In this document: positions 1 through 6,819 of the stretch, piece after piece | How positions within the stretch are numbered: position 1 is the first letter of the stretch | Layout of the letters: every line of letters begins with the position of its first letter | Source: Gaiellasilicea sp038324115 | Lineage (GTDB): Bacteria; Actinomycetota; Thermoleophilia; Gaiellales; Gaiellaceae | DNA: 12,501 nucleotides | Assembly (NCBI GenBank): GCA_038324115.1 | Contig: JBBQHQ010000073.1 | Span: forward strand, 1 to 12,501 | Direction of reading: 5' to 3' | Program-made: the position numbers and the translations under genes | Notes under the pieces: model-generated | Databases searched by the model: none | The model's input: the letters and a program-made list of their open reading frames with translations, nothing else | What the model was told of the DNA's origin: nothing

Positions 1-102
1 CGGAGGTGGGGCCGCCTCGCCCGACGGGAGCCTGAGTAGCAGCGGGCTCGCGAGCGCAGGCGCGGCGCCGGCGAGGAGCGTCTTCCGGGTCAGCTTCTTC
101 AT
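1..102 (-). CDS. N-terminus of an exported protein of unknown function (partial, runs off the window)
   Basis: Only the first 34 codons are present. ATG is at 102-100 and the frame stays open to base 1. The peptide starts MKKLTRKTLLAGAAPALASP and continues into a small Pro/Ala-rich stretch. A basic n-region, a twin-arginine-like T-R-K-T-L-L segment (Arg-Lys rather than Arg-Arg) and a hydrophobic Ala/Leu core make it look like a signal peptide, possibly Tat. GGAG about 10 bases upstream of the ATG is a plausible ribosome binding site and lies over the end of the Nramp gene. The ATG follows the Nramp stop after only two bases, so the two genes are almost certainly co-transcribed, and the protein may belong to the same metal-responsive unit. 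The family cannot be recognised from this fragment. Confidence 0.6.
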   Translation of the reverse strand, partial: MKKLTRKTLLAGAAPALASPLLLRLPSGEAAPPP

Positions 103-104
103 CG

Positions 105-1412
105 TCAGATCACTCCAAAGGTCTGGGAAAGGAGGAACAGATTCAGCGAGACGATCAGCGCGGCGACGACCGCAGCCGCCGCGGTCGTGAGGCGGTGATT
201 GACGAGCACGCCCATCAGGTCCTTCCGTCGGGTGAAGAGGACGAGCGGGATCAGCGCGAAGGGGATCCCGAACGAGAGCACGACCTGGCTGATCACGAGC
301 GTCTTCGTCGTGTCCACGCCCAGCCCGATCACGACGAACGCGGGAGCCATCGTGACGGCGCGGCGGAGGAAGATCGGGATCTGGCGCTCGATGAACCCCT
401 GCATCACGACCTGGCCCGCGAGAGTGCCGACCGCCGAGCTCGCCAACCCGGAGCCGAGGAGCGCGAGCGCGAAGAGCGTGCTCGACGCGCTGCCGAGGAG
501 CGGTTCGAGCGTGCGGTGCGCGCCCTCGATCGAGTCGACGTTCAGGAGGCCGCTGCCGAAGAACGTGCTCGCGGCCATCACCAGCATCGCCATGTTGATC
601 AGCCCCGCGATCGTCATCGCGATCAGCACGTCGATCCGCGTGAAGCGGAGGATCCGCCGGGCGTCCGCGTCGTTCGTGGGGACGATCCGGTCCTGGGTCA
701 GGGCGGAATGGAGGTAGATCACGTGCGGCATCACGGTCGCGCCGAGGATCCCGACCGCGAGGAGGAGCGACTCGCTCCCTGCGAAGCTCGGGACGACGGC
801 GCCCTTGGCTGCCGCGCCCAGGTCCGGGTTGGCGAGCCAGAGCTCCCCGACGTAGCAGACGCCGATCACACCGACGATCGCGGCGATCAAGGCCTCGAGC
901 GGCCGGAAGCCGAAGCGCTGGAGCGAGAGGATCAGGAAGGAGGTGATCCCTGTGATCACGGCGGCGAGGAAGAGGTCGACGCCGAGCAGGAGGTGGAAGC
1001 CGATCGCCGCGCCGAGGAACTCGGCCAGGTCGGTCGCCATCGCGATCAGCTCGGCCTGCACCCAGAGCGCCCGCGAGGTGCGGCGGGAGAAACGCTCGCG
1101 GCAGACCTCGGGCAGGTTGCGGCCGGTCGCGATCCCGAGCTTCGCCGAGAGGATCTGGATCAGCATCGCCATCAGGTTCGAAGCGACGATCACCCAGAGC
1201 AGCGTGTAGCCGAACTTGGAGCCGCCCGCGATGTTCGTCGCGAAGTTGCCGGGGTCGATGTACGCGACCGACGCGATGAACGCGGGGCCGAGGAACGGCA
1301 GGAGCCCGCGGCGACGGCGACGCGCCGGTGCGCTCTCTGCGGCCGCGCGATGGCGCACGCGGATCCGCCGCGCCGCGGCGCTCTCGACCGCTGCGTCGGC
1401 AGATTCAGGCAC
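105..1412 (-). CDS. mntH: Nramp-family divalent metal (Mn2+/Fe2+) transporter, MntH-like
   Basis: Integral membrane proton-coupled importer of Mn2+ and related divalent metals. The 435-residue protein has the family hallmarks: DPGNFATN at residues 53-60 (unwound TM1 metal site, Asp53/Asn56) and ATVMPHVIYLHSAL around 225-238 (TM6 metal site, Met228, His230), on about 11 hydrophobic segments. Met in TM6 is the transition-metal-selective form in characterised Nramps. The first 36 residues are Arg/Ala-rich and probably cytosolic. The start is GTG at 1412-1410. It sits in the centre of a palindrome and is preceded by TAGGAT six bases upstream, which could be a ribosome site or the -10 box of a leaderless transcript. 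An in-frame GTG at codon 19 (1358-1356) is a weaker alternative. The kinase gene lies 43 bp upstream; an exported protein follows 2 bp downstream. Family call sure; symbol by homology. Confidence 0.95.
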   Translation of the reverse strand: MPESADAAVESAAARRIRVRHRAAAESAPARRRRRGLLPFLGPAFIASVAYIDPGNFATNIAGGSKFGYTLLWVIVASNLMAMLIQILSAKLGIATGRNLPEVCRERFSRRTSRALWVQAELIAMATDLAEFLGAAIGFHLLLGVDLFLAAVITGITSFLILSLQRFGFRPLEALIAAIVGVIGVCYVGELWLANPDLGAAAKGAVVPSFAGSESLLLAVGILGATVMPHVIYLHSALTQDRIVPTNDADARRILRFTRIDVLIAMTIAGLINMAMLVMAASTFFGSGLLNVDSIEGAHRTLEPLLGSASSTLFALALLGSGLASSAVGTLAGQVVMQGFIERQIPIFLRRAVTMAPAFVVIGLGVDTTKTLVISQVVLSFGIPFALIPLVLFTRRKDLMGVLVNHRLTTAAAAVVAALIVSLNLFLLSQTFGVI

Positions 1413-1419
1413 GCCTAAA
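1404..1419. promoter_or_regulatory. Operator-like palindrome overlapping the Nramp start codon
   Basis: The plus strand reads TTCAGGC-AC-GCCTAAA: 7-base arms around a 2-base centre with one mismatch (C1406). The GTG start (minus strand) is formed by the palindrome centre. TTAGG/CCTAA half-sites are typical of DtxR/IdeR/MntR-family metal repressors. An almost identical copy lies 29 bp away at 1433-1448. Inferred role: repression of the metal importer when metal is replete. The cognate regulator is not in the window. Confidence 0.6.
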
Positions 1420-1424
1420 TCCTA
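1419..1424 (-). promoter_or_regulatory. TAGGAT box before the Nramp start (-10 element or ribosome site)
   Basis: The minus strand reads TAGGAT followed by six bases and the GTG start. It fits a TAnnnT -10 box giving a leaderless transcript. The AGGA core could equally serve as a weak Shine-Dalgarno. No good -35 match is seen; the expected -35 region falls inside the upstream palindrome at 1433-1448, so a repressor bound there would block polymerase. Confidence 0.4.
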
Positions 1425-1432
1425 CCCGAATC

Positions 1433-1448
1433 TTTAGGCACGCCTAAA
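1433..1448. promoter_or_regulatory. Perfect operator-like palindrome upstream of Nramp
   Basis: TTTAGGC-AC-GCCTAAA has two perfect 7-base arms around a 2-base centre, in the 43-bp gap between the kinase stop (1456) and the Nramp start (1412). It is the less degenerate of two copies whose centres are 29 bp apart and which bracket the likely core promoter. The TTAGG/CCTAA half-sites match the style of DtxR/MntR-family boxes. Assignment to MntR rests on the regulated gene being an Nramp transporter. Confidence 0.7.
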
Positions 1449-1455
1449 AAATCGC

Positions 1456-3138
1456 TCAGGTCCCCGGAAGCACAACCTCGAACGCGGCTCCGTGCGGGCT
1501 CGCGGGGCGGTAGCTGAGATCGCCGCGGTGGGCTCGCGCGTACGAGCGGGCGATCGCGAGGCCGAGCCCCGTTCCCTCGCGCCCGCCGCGGACGAAGCGC
1601 TGGAACAGGTGCGGCACGAGCTCCGGCGGGACGCCCGGTCCGACGTCCTCGACGACGACGCTCAGACCCCGCTCGCCGGCCGCCGCCCTGATCGTGACGG
1701 GAGGCGTCCCGTAGCGGAAGGCGTTGACGACGAGGTTGGAGACGATCCGCTCGAACGCGTCCCGGTCGACGAGCGCCTCCAGCAGCGGATCCGCCTCGAT
1801 CACGACCTCGGGCTGGCGACCCGGGACGGCGCCGGCGACGATCTCGCGCAGCCTGTCCCCGATCGTGACCGGCTCGGGCCGGATCGCGACGGCGTCCGCC
1901 TCCAGGCGGGAGAGGTCGAGCAGCTGCCCGACGAGGTCGCGCAGCCGGGCGGCCTGCTCGACCAACTGCTCCTCGATGAGCTCCCGCTGCTCCGGGGGCA
2001 GGTCGCGTCGGCGCAGGGTCTCGGCGAAGCCGTAGATCGTGGTCGCGGGCGTCCGCAGCTCGTGGGCCGCGAGCGCGACGAACTCCGACTTCAGCTCGTC
2101 GGCACGCTCGAGCGTCGCGCGCGCCGCCTGCTCCTGTCCGAACAGCCGTGCCCGGTCGAGCGCGACGCCGGCGAGCGAGGCGACCGTCGTCAGGAGCCGG
2201 TCCTCCTCGTCGCCGAAGTACGGTGAGAACGGGGTCGTCTGAACGACGAGCCGGCCCTGCTCGAACGTCGTGCTCGTCACGTCGCCGCCACGCTCGTCCG
2301 GCACCTCCGCGTAGACGCCGAGCAGCTCGTCGTCCATCCCGTAGATCGCTGCTGCGCGCGCCCCGACCATCTGGGCGAGCGGCGGCAGCACCCCTGCGGC
2401 GACGTCGTCGGATGTCGTCGCCGTCATCAACCCGCCGATCGCGACCTGCATCTGCCGCTGCTCGGGGCGGCGCCAGAGCAGCCGCAGCCCGGCGGGCGGC
2501 GCAAGGCCGACGAGGAACGCGATGCCGCTCGCGAGCGCGACGAGCACGCTGGCGAGCGCGAGAGGCGAGTCCCTCGCCGACTCGCCCACGATCAGGAACA
2601 GCGCGATGGTCAGGAGGACGGCTGCGGCGGCGAGCGTCCGCATTCGTTTCCGGGCCACGCTCGGCTGGTTGGAGCCGGCGCGCCAGAGCCGCACGGCGGC
2701 GAGGACGGAGAGGATCGTCCAGTGGACGAGGAAGACACCGAGATAGACGAGGAACCACCAGGGGCGGTGCTCCCCCGTCGCCGGGTAGTACGGCAGCGAG
2801 AGCGTGGCGACGAGCAGGACGACCGTCATCACGGCGAGCAGTCGCTCCATCCGCAGCGTGGGCGCCCGGAAGGCGGTCGTGAAGCGATAGAGGAGGTAGG
2901 GGAAGAGGAGAAAGAGGGCAACGTCGATCCGCTGCGCAATGTGTTCGTGGAGCGCGTCCGGACGTTCCGGCACGAGTCGGCCGAGGACGACGACAATGCC
3001 GAGCGCGAGGAACGCGAGCGCCGCCCAGAGCCCGCTGCGGTGCCCTTCCTGGCGCCGCCACTGGCGGATTGCGACGATCGCCGCGAGGGCGAAGAGGACG
3101 AGATTGACGACTCGGAGGGTCGCGATCGCGGTCTGCAT
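1456..3138 (-). CDS. Membrane-bound sensor histidine kinase with seven-TM input and GAF-like region
   Basis: A 560-residue sensor kinase that should autophosphorylate on His and pass phosphate to a response regulator. Residues 1-213 hold about seven hydrophobic segments (near 9-24, 37-56, 70-88, 97-117, 127-150, 166-184, 192-213). Residues 230-330 resemble a divergent GAF-type domain, leading into a short helix. The HisKA motif AAHELRTP places the phosphoacceptor at His359. The ATPase domain shows the N box (SNLVVNAF, Asn468/Asn472), G1 (EDVGPGVP, Asp498), the F region LFQRFVRG and G2 (GTGLGLAIA, 522-530), so it looks catalytically complete. ATG at 3138 has AGGGAG seven bases upstream. No response regulator lies beside it, so it is an orphan here. 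It is co-oriented with Nramp 43 bp downstream, but the palindromes between them suggest Nramp has its own promoter. The input signal is unknown. Confidence 0.93.
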   Translation of the reverse strand: MQTAIATLRVVNLVLFALAAIVAIRQWRRQEGHRSGLWAALAFLALGIVVVLGRLVPERPDALHEHIAQRIDVALFLLFPYLLYRFTTAFRAPTLRMERLLAVMTVVLLVATLSLPYYPATGEHRPWWFLVYLGVFLVHWTILSVLAAVRLWRAGSNQPSVARKRMRTLAAAAVLLTIALFLIVGESARDSPLALASVLVALASGIAFLVGLAPPAGLRLLWRRPEQRQMQVAIGGLMTATTSDDVAAGVLPPLAQMVGARAAAIYGMDDELLGVYAEVPDERGGDVTSTTFEQGRLVVQTTPFSPYFGDEEDRLLTTVASLAGVALDRARLFGQEQAARATLERADELKSEFVALAAHELRTPATTIYGFAETLRRRDLPPEQRELIEEQLVEQAARLRDLVGQLLDLSRLEADAVAIRPEPVTIGDRLREIVAGAVPGRQPEVVIEADPLLEALVDRDAFERIVSNLVVNAFRYGTPPVTIRAAAGERGLSVVVEDVGPGVPPELVPHLFQRFVRGGREGTGLGLAIARSYARAHRGDLSYRPASPHGAAFEVVLPGT

Positions 3139-3250
3139 GATCTCCCTATCGGCCGGGCGAGCGTCGGGGGAAACCGGATTCTGCTCGAACGGCGTTTTAC
3201 CTGCCTCGGAGAGGAGACAACCAACCTGTCAGCGACACGAGGGAGGGGGT
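3139..3250. promoter_or_regulatory. Divergent promoter region between the kinase and DUF2934 genes
   Basis: This 112-bp gap must drive both genes. On the plus strand, GGAAAC (3169-3174), 18 bases and CGTT (3193-3196) resemble the GGAA(C/T)...GTT layout of alternative (ECF/SigR-like) sigma promoters and point at the DUF2934 gene. On the minus strand, TTGTCT (3220-3215), 15 bases and TAAAAC (3199-3194) form a weak sigma-70-like pair for the kinase. Both are by-eye matches and low confidence. Clear ribosome sites exist on both sides (GGGAGG before 3251; AGGGAG before 3138). Confidence 0.3.
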
Positions 3251-3451
3251 ATGTCCGAGAGCATTCCGCTCGACGAGGAGCGGGACACGAGCGAGACCGA
3301 CACGCGGGCCCAAGACGACGAGGCGGCGGAGGGCGGCCCGGGCTACGACGCGATCGCCAAGTGCGCCTACGAGATCTTCGAGTCCGGCGAGGGCGGCTCG
3401 CCGCGGGAGAACTGGGAGCGCGCGGAGCGCGACCTCCGCGAGAACGGCTAG
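3251..3451 (+). CDS. Small acidic DUF2934 protein
   Basis: A 66-residue cytosolic protein. Residues 1-30 are acidic and low in complexity (many Glu, Asp, Ser, Thr). Residues 32-64 match the short DUF2934 helical motif: an I-A-x-x-A-Y-E-I-F-E stretch, a Gly-rich turn and then ENWERAERDL, corresponding to the family's A-Y-E-L-W ... H-W-x-x-A-E pattern. The family has no established biochemical function. ATG at 3251 is preceded immediately by a strong purine-rich ribosome site (GGGAGGGGG). The frame is open further upstream, but that part lies antisense to the kinase gene and has no comparable start. Its TAG stop shares the tetranucleotide CTAG (3448-3451) with the stop of the convergent ribokinase gene. 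A possible stress-type promoter is noted upstream. Confidence 0.8.
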   Translation: MSESIPLDEERDTSETDTRAQDDEAAEGGPGYDAIAKCAYEIFESGEGGSPRENWERAERDLRENG

Positions 3452-4266
3452 ACCGCGTCGACCTCGGCCGCAGTCGGGAGCGAGGGCTGCGCGCCGTGGC
3501 GGGAGGCGGCGAGGGCGCCCGCGACGCAGGCCCGGCGGAGCGCGTCCTCGCGGTCGCGGCCCTCGAGCAGCGAGACGAGCAGGGCGCCGCAGAACGCGTC
3601 GCCCGCGGCGGTGCCGTCGACGGCGTCGACCTTCGGCGGCTTCGCGCGGGCGACCTCCGTGCCGCGCTCGAGGAGGACGGCGCCCTCGGCCCCCAGCGTG
3701 AGGGCGGTCAGGCGAGGCGTCTCTGGGAGCGCGTCGAGCTCGTAGCGGTTGACGACGACGAGGTCGGCCCGGCGGATCAGCTCGGCAGGCATTGGGAGCG
3801 CCGGGGCGGCGTTGAGACAGAAGTACGGCGCGGCGGCGGCGGCCGCGAAGACCGCCTCGACGGGGATCTCGAGCTGGCAGAGAACCGCGTCGGTTTCGCC
3901 GATCCGAATGTCGTCGGGGTCGAGCCGACCGTTCGCGCCAGGCGCGACGACGATCACGTTCTCGCCCTGGTCGTCGACCAGGATCAGCGCGACGCCGCTC
4001 TCGCCGTCGTCGCGGTGGACGCCGAAGACGTCGATCCCCTCGGCCCGGAGCGAGTCGAGCACGAGCGCGTCCGCGCCGACGCGGCCGACGAAGGCGACCT
4101 GCGCCCCCAGCCGAGCGGCGGCAACGGCCTGGTTCGCCCCCTTGCCCCCGGGGATCCGCGCGAAGACCGCGTCGCCGATCGTTTCCCCGGGCGCGGGCAG
4201 GCGAGCGCAGCGGGCGACGAGGTCGACGTTCGCAGAGCCGACGACGGTGATCCGCGGCACGCTCAT
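3448..4266 (-). CDS. rbsK: Ribokinase (PfkB carbohydrate kinase family)
   Basis: Cytosolic ATP-dependent sugar kinase, most likely D-ribose to ribose-5-phosphate. Both PfkB signatures are present. Numbering from the GTG at 4269, the N-terminal signature GGKGANQA lies at 41-48, after the early G-S-A-N-V-D-L substrate motif. The C-terminal signature DGTAAGDAF lies at 218-226 with catalytic Asp224; AAGD replaces the commoner GAGD, a variant that keeps the anion hole and base. At about 272 residues it is shorter than E. coli RbsK (309). Consecutive GTG and ATG codons occur at 4269 and 4266. I choose the ATG because GAGGGG lies five bases before it but only two before the GTG. That ribosome site overlaps the stop of the upstream NlpC/P60 gene (gap 9 bp), so the two are probably co-transcribed. 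Other PfkB sugars or nucleosides are possible substrates. Confidence 0.88.
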   Translation of the reverse strand: MSVPRITVVGSANVDLVARCARLPAPGETIGDAVFARIPGGKGANQAVAAARLGAQVAFVGRVGADALVLDSLRAEGIDVFGVHRDDGESGVALILVDDQGENVIVVAPGANGRLDPDDIRIGETDAVLCQLEIPVEAVFAAAAAAPYFCLNAAPALPMPAELIRRADLVVVNRYELDALPETPRLTALTLGAEGAVLLERGTEVARAKPPKVDAVDGTAAGDAFCGALLVSLLEGRDREDALRRACVAGALAASRHGAQPSLPTAAEVDAV

Positions 4267-4275
4267 CACCGCCCC

Positions 4276-5508
4276 TCAGAGAACTCTTCGGGCACCGACC
4301 CAGTTCGAGACGTAGTAGCCCTCCGAGAGGCTGCTGATCTTGACCACGTCGCCCGTTCGCGGCGCATGGATCATGTTGCCGCCTCCGATGTACATCCCCA
4401 TGTGCCCGAGGCCGCGGAAGAAGACGAGGTCGCCCGGCTGGAGCTCGCTCTTCGAGACTGCCCGGCCGAGTCCGAACTGAGCGGCCGCGTAGTGCGGCAG
4501 CGACACGCCGATCTGCGCGAAGACGTACATCGTCAGCCCCGAGCAGTCGAAGCCGCTCGAAGGCGACGCTCCGCCCCAGCGGTAGGGGATCCCGAGGTAG
4601 CGCATCGCGATCGAGACCGCCTGAGCGCCCTTGCCGGCGTCCGCGGGCGGCGCCGGCGGAGGCGACGACGGCGTCGGCTCCGGCTCGGCCGGAGGCGACT
4701 CGGTCTCGGTCGGATCCGCACCGGGCGGAGGCTGATCCGGGCTCGCCAGCCGCGAGGCCGACGGCTGCAACCGTGAGGCCTGTGCGACAGCGAGAGTCCG
4801 CTGCCGCTCCAGCTCTGCGGCCGCACGACGCCGGAGCTGAGCCTGCCTGACCCGCTCCTGGTCCTCGAGGCGGCGCACCTCGGCCTGGACCGAGCCGAGC
4901 AGGGACTTGCGGGCGACAAGACTGCGCTCAATGGCGGCCCGCTCGGACGCGAGCTTCCCCACGAGCACGCTCTGGCGCCGGTGGGAGACTGAGATCTGCA
5001 CCCGTCGCTTCTCGGTCCGGCGCCCGAGCGCCTGGACGTCCTCCACGAGCCGGGCATCCTGCGCGGCGACACGATCGGCGGTGTCGACTCGGTCGATCAC
5101 GTCGGCGAGAGTCTCGGCGCCGAGGATCAGGTCGAGCGCTCCGCCGGATTCTCCCTCGACGTAGAGCTGAACGAGCCGGTCGCTCGCCCGCGAGCGAGCC
5201 GAGCGAAGCAGGACGCGCGATCGCGCGAGATCGGCCTTTGCGACCCGGAGGCGGTCCGCGAGCGTCGTGAGACGGTAGTTGGCTCCGTTGTAGCGCTCGG
5301 CGGCGGCACCGACCTCGGCGTCCAGCTCCTGCACCTGGGCGAGGATCGCCTCGGCCCGGGCGCGCTTGTCGTCGATCGAGGGCTCTGCGGCCGCAGAGCG
5401 GGCGAAGCCGAGGAGCAGGCAGACGGCCACGAGGGACGCGGCAGCCGCGGTGACGGCGAACCGTCGCGCGAATGTTGCTCGTTCGTCGAAGCGGGTTGTC
5501 GTTCTCAC
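4276..5508 (-). CDS. Exported NlpC/P60 peptidoglycan endopeptidase (RipA-like)
   Basis: Secreted cysteine peptidase expected to cut peptidoglycan stem peptides, with a role in cell separation or wall remodelling. The 410-residue protein has a basic N-terminus and hydrophobic core (16-36) ending in an SAAAEP signal-peptidase-like site near 38-42. A long Arg/Ala/Glu-rich helical coiled coil follows (about 45-245), then a Pro-rich linker (255-292) and a C-terminal NlpC/P60 domain (293-410). Catalytic residues visible are Cys322 in FDCSG, His369 in GLGHMGMYIGG and His381 in MIHAPRTG. The coiled coil plus C-terminal NlpC/P60 layout is that of RipA and related actinobacterial and Firmicute hydrolases, where the coiled coil is autoinhibitory or a partner-binding module (e.g. 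FtsEX). No ftsEX is in the window. The start is GTG at 5508 with GGAG eight bases upstream; no better ATG exists. Ribokinase follows 9 bp downstream. Confidence 0.93.
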   Translation of the reverse strand: MRTTTRFDERATFARRFAVTAAAASLVAVCLLLGFARSAAAEPSIDDKRARAEAILAQVQELDAEVGAAAERYNGANYRLTTLADRLRVAKADLARSRVLLRSARSRASDRLVQLYVEGESGGALDLILGAETLADVIDRVDTADRVAAQDARLVEDVQALGRRTEKRRVQISVSHRRQSVLVGKLASERAAIERSLVARKSLLGSVQAEVRRLEDQERVRQAQLRRRAAAELERQRTLAVAQASRLQPSASRLASPDQPPPGADPTETESPPAEPEPTPSSPPPAPPADAGKGAQAVSIAMRYLGIPYRWGGASPSSGFDCSGLTMYVFAQIGVSLPHYAAAQFGLGRAVSKSELQPGDLVFFRGLGHMGMYIGGGNMIHAPRTGDVVKISSLSEGYYVSNWVGARRVL

Positions 5509-5547
5509 TGTCTGATCTCCTTCTCTCGGCGGGGTGATGAGCGGCGG

Positions 5548-5562
5548 GCGCCCGAAGGGCGC
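5548..5562 (-). terminator. GC hairpin after the HVVEH membrane-protein gene (possible terminator)
   Basis: GCGCCC-GAA-GGGCGC on the plus strand is a perfect 6-bp stem with a 3-base loop, starting 8 bases past the stop of the gene ending at 5571. There is no U-tract, so intrinsic termination is uncertain; it may be an attenuator or RNA 3'-end stabiliser. A similar hairpin follows the paralogous gene at 7469-7481. Confidence 0.35.
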
Positions 5563-5570
5563 GGCGCGGC

Positions 5571-5885
5571 TCAGGCCCGCAGCGGAGAGAAGAAGCCAGG
5601 CGACGGAATCGGCGGCCGGCGGGCGACGGCAGCGCCGAGGACGGGCGGCGCCCGCCCCGGCGTGAGCAGCGAAGATCGCCGACCTGATGCCCGGGCGGGC
5701 CGCACCAGCACGAGCCCGAGCGCGGCCGACGCGAGCACCACGCAGGCCAAGACGTCGCCGGAGATGCCGTGCTCGACCACGTGGAAAACCACGAAGGCGA
5801 GGAGAGCGACGAGCAACAGGAGGAGCAGCGGGCCCGCGATCGGGTGACGGAGCCCGGACTCGAGTGTCCGGCGAAGCCTCAGCAA
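5571..5885 (-). CDS. Small HVVEH membrane protein, copy 1 (function unknown)
   Basis: Predicted 104-residue membrane protein; family not recognised. It aligns without gaps over its first 81 residues with the 100-residue protein at 7489-7791 (22 of 40 identities at the N-terminus by eye). Shared features are an Arg-rich LRLRRT start, HP at 14-15, a first TM segment (about 17-37) ending in HVVEH (35-39), a second hydrophobic segment (45-62), GRAPP at 77-81 and a C-terminal PLR tail in an Arg/Pro-rich end. The open frame extends up to 5975, but the alignment supports a TTG start at 5885: both paralogs carry TAGGATCGG and then four bases before the start. That also removes a 35-bp overlap with the upstream lipoprotein gene. 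The repeated His/Glu in HVVEH could bind metal at the membrane surface (inference). It is the last gene of the four-gene cassette. Confidence 0.72.
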   Translation of the reverse strand: MLRLRRTLESGLRHPIAGPLLLLLLVALLAFVVFHVVEHGISGDVLACVVLASAALGLVLVRPARASGRRSSLLTPGRAPPVLGAAVARRPPIPSPGFFSPLRA

Positions 5886-5940
5886 GCGTCCGATCCTAGC
5901 CGATGCACCGGTCGGCCGCGCTCGGCGAGCTCGATGACGG

Positions 5941-6813
5941 TCACGGCGTGAACAGTGCCCGCCAGTTTCTGCCACCGTCGTCGGAGCTCACGATCGTCCC
6001 GCCCTCGAGTGCCGCGAAGAGCACGTCACCGGCCGCGAGCACCGCGTGCGGGAGATCGCCGACGCTCCCGACCCGGCGAAAGCGGCCGGCCGGGCCCGAC
6101 GAGCGGAGCACGTCACCGTTCGGGGCGAAGAGGTAGAGGCGCCCCGTCCTCGGCCAGGCCAGGTAGCCGGGCCGGGCCGCCGCGACGGACCAGGTCAGGC
6201 CCGCGTCGGTCGACTCGTGGAGCGCGACCTCGCCCGAGCCGAGGAGATGCCGCGGGTCCGCCGGATCGATCGCCAGGTCGATCAGGGGCTCGGGCACTCC
6301 CGCCCGCGTCCACGAGCGGCCACCGTCCACGCTCCGGAGCAGCCGCTCGTGCGTCGCGTCGAAACCGTAGATCCGGGATCCCGCGGCTCGCAGCACATGG
6401 AGGTCGGCCCGGCCGTGCAGCGAGACCCGCTCCCAGCTCTCGCCGTCGTCCGTCGACCGGATCAGGCCGAGAAGCGGCGGGACGTCGGGATCCGCCTCAC
6501 GCGCGTCCGGATGCCCCGAGCCGAGGAAGAGCCCGGGCCGGACGACTGTGAACCCCATCGTGTCCTGCCTCCGGTCGGTGACCCGGACGGCCTCCCGCTC
6601 CCCGTCGGGCAGCTTCCACAGGCCGGTGTGCGTGGCGATGTACAGCGTTCGGGCCTGCTCGTCGTAGCCGAGCCCGTGCACGTGCACGGGCCCGGGCTCG
6701 GCCACGGGGATGCCCTGGAAGACCTCCGGCGCATCGTCGCCGCCGCAGCCCGCGAGGATCCCGACGACGAGCGCGACCAGCGCCCCGGATGACGCTCCGC
6801 GGATGCTCAGCAC
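5941..6813 (-). CDS. Asp-box (BNR/sialidase-fold) lipoprotein, F510_1955-like
   Basis: Predicted extracytoplasmic lipoprotein of 290 residues. The N-terminus has a hydrophobic stretch and lipobox (ILAGC, Cys23). The rest is a beta-propeller with four Asp-box repeats: STDDGESW (120-127), SVDGGRSW (161-168), STDAGLTW (201-208) and SSDDGGRNW (276-284). HVHGLGY at 44-50 and SGHPD at 99-103 are features I associate with the family annotated as F510_1955 glycosylhydrolase. That annotation rests on fold rather than shown activity, and I see no sialidase Arg triad, so a binding or scaffold role is as likely. The start is GTG at 6813, six bases after the DUF305 stop, with GAGGAGG overlapping that stop: a tight operon. 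Location beside DUF305 between two paralogous membrane proteins suggests a shared envelope, perhaps copper-related, task. Confidence 0.85.
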   Translation of the reverse strand: MLSIRGASSGALVALVVGILAGCGGDDAPEVFQGIPVAEPGPVHVHGLGYDEQARTLYIATHTGLWKLPDGEREAVRVTDRRQDTMGFTVVRPGLFLGSGHPDAREADPDVPPLLGLIRSTDDGESWERVSLHGRADLHVLRAAGSRIYGFDATHERLLRSVDGGRSWTRAGVPEPLIDLAIDPADPRHLLGSGEVALHESTDAGLTWSVAAARPGYLAWPRTGRLYLFAPNGDVLRSSGPAGRFRRVGSVGDLPHAVLAAGDVLFAALEGGTIVSSDDGGRNWRALFTP

Positions 6814-6819
6814 GCCTCC

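Noticed and set aside
1..102. Naming the partial exported protein as a multicopper oxidase or similar Tat substrate
   Set aside because: Only a signal-like segment is present, the twin-arginine motif is Arg-Lys, and no mature-domain residues are visible to support any family.
195..1418. Long plus-strand open frame (about 407 codons) opposite the Nramp gene
   Set aside because: Translation is a low-complexity run of Arg, Asp, Glu, Ala and His, typical of the antisense frame of a GC-rich gene; the minus strand carries unmistakable Nramp motifs.
1415..3061. Minus-strand 548-codon frame overlapping the histidine kinase
   Set aside because: Arg/Ala/Pro-rich shadow frame; the kinase frame carries the HisKA and ATPase motifs.
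2722..4776. Plus-strand open frame of 684 codons across the kinase, DUF2934 and ribokinase region
   Set aside because: Charged low-complexity translation with no domain; it crosses three genes that have clear motifs and ribosome sites in other frames. Its length reflects GC bias.
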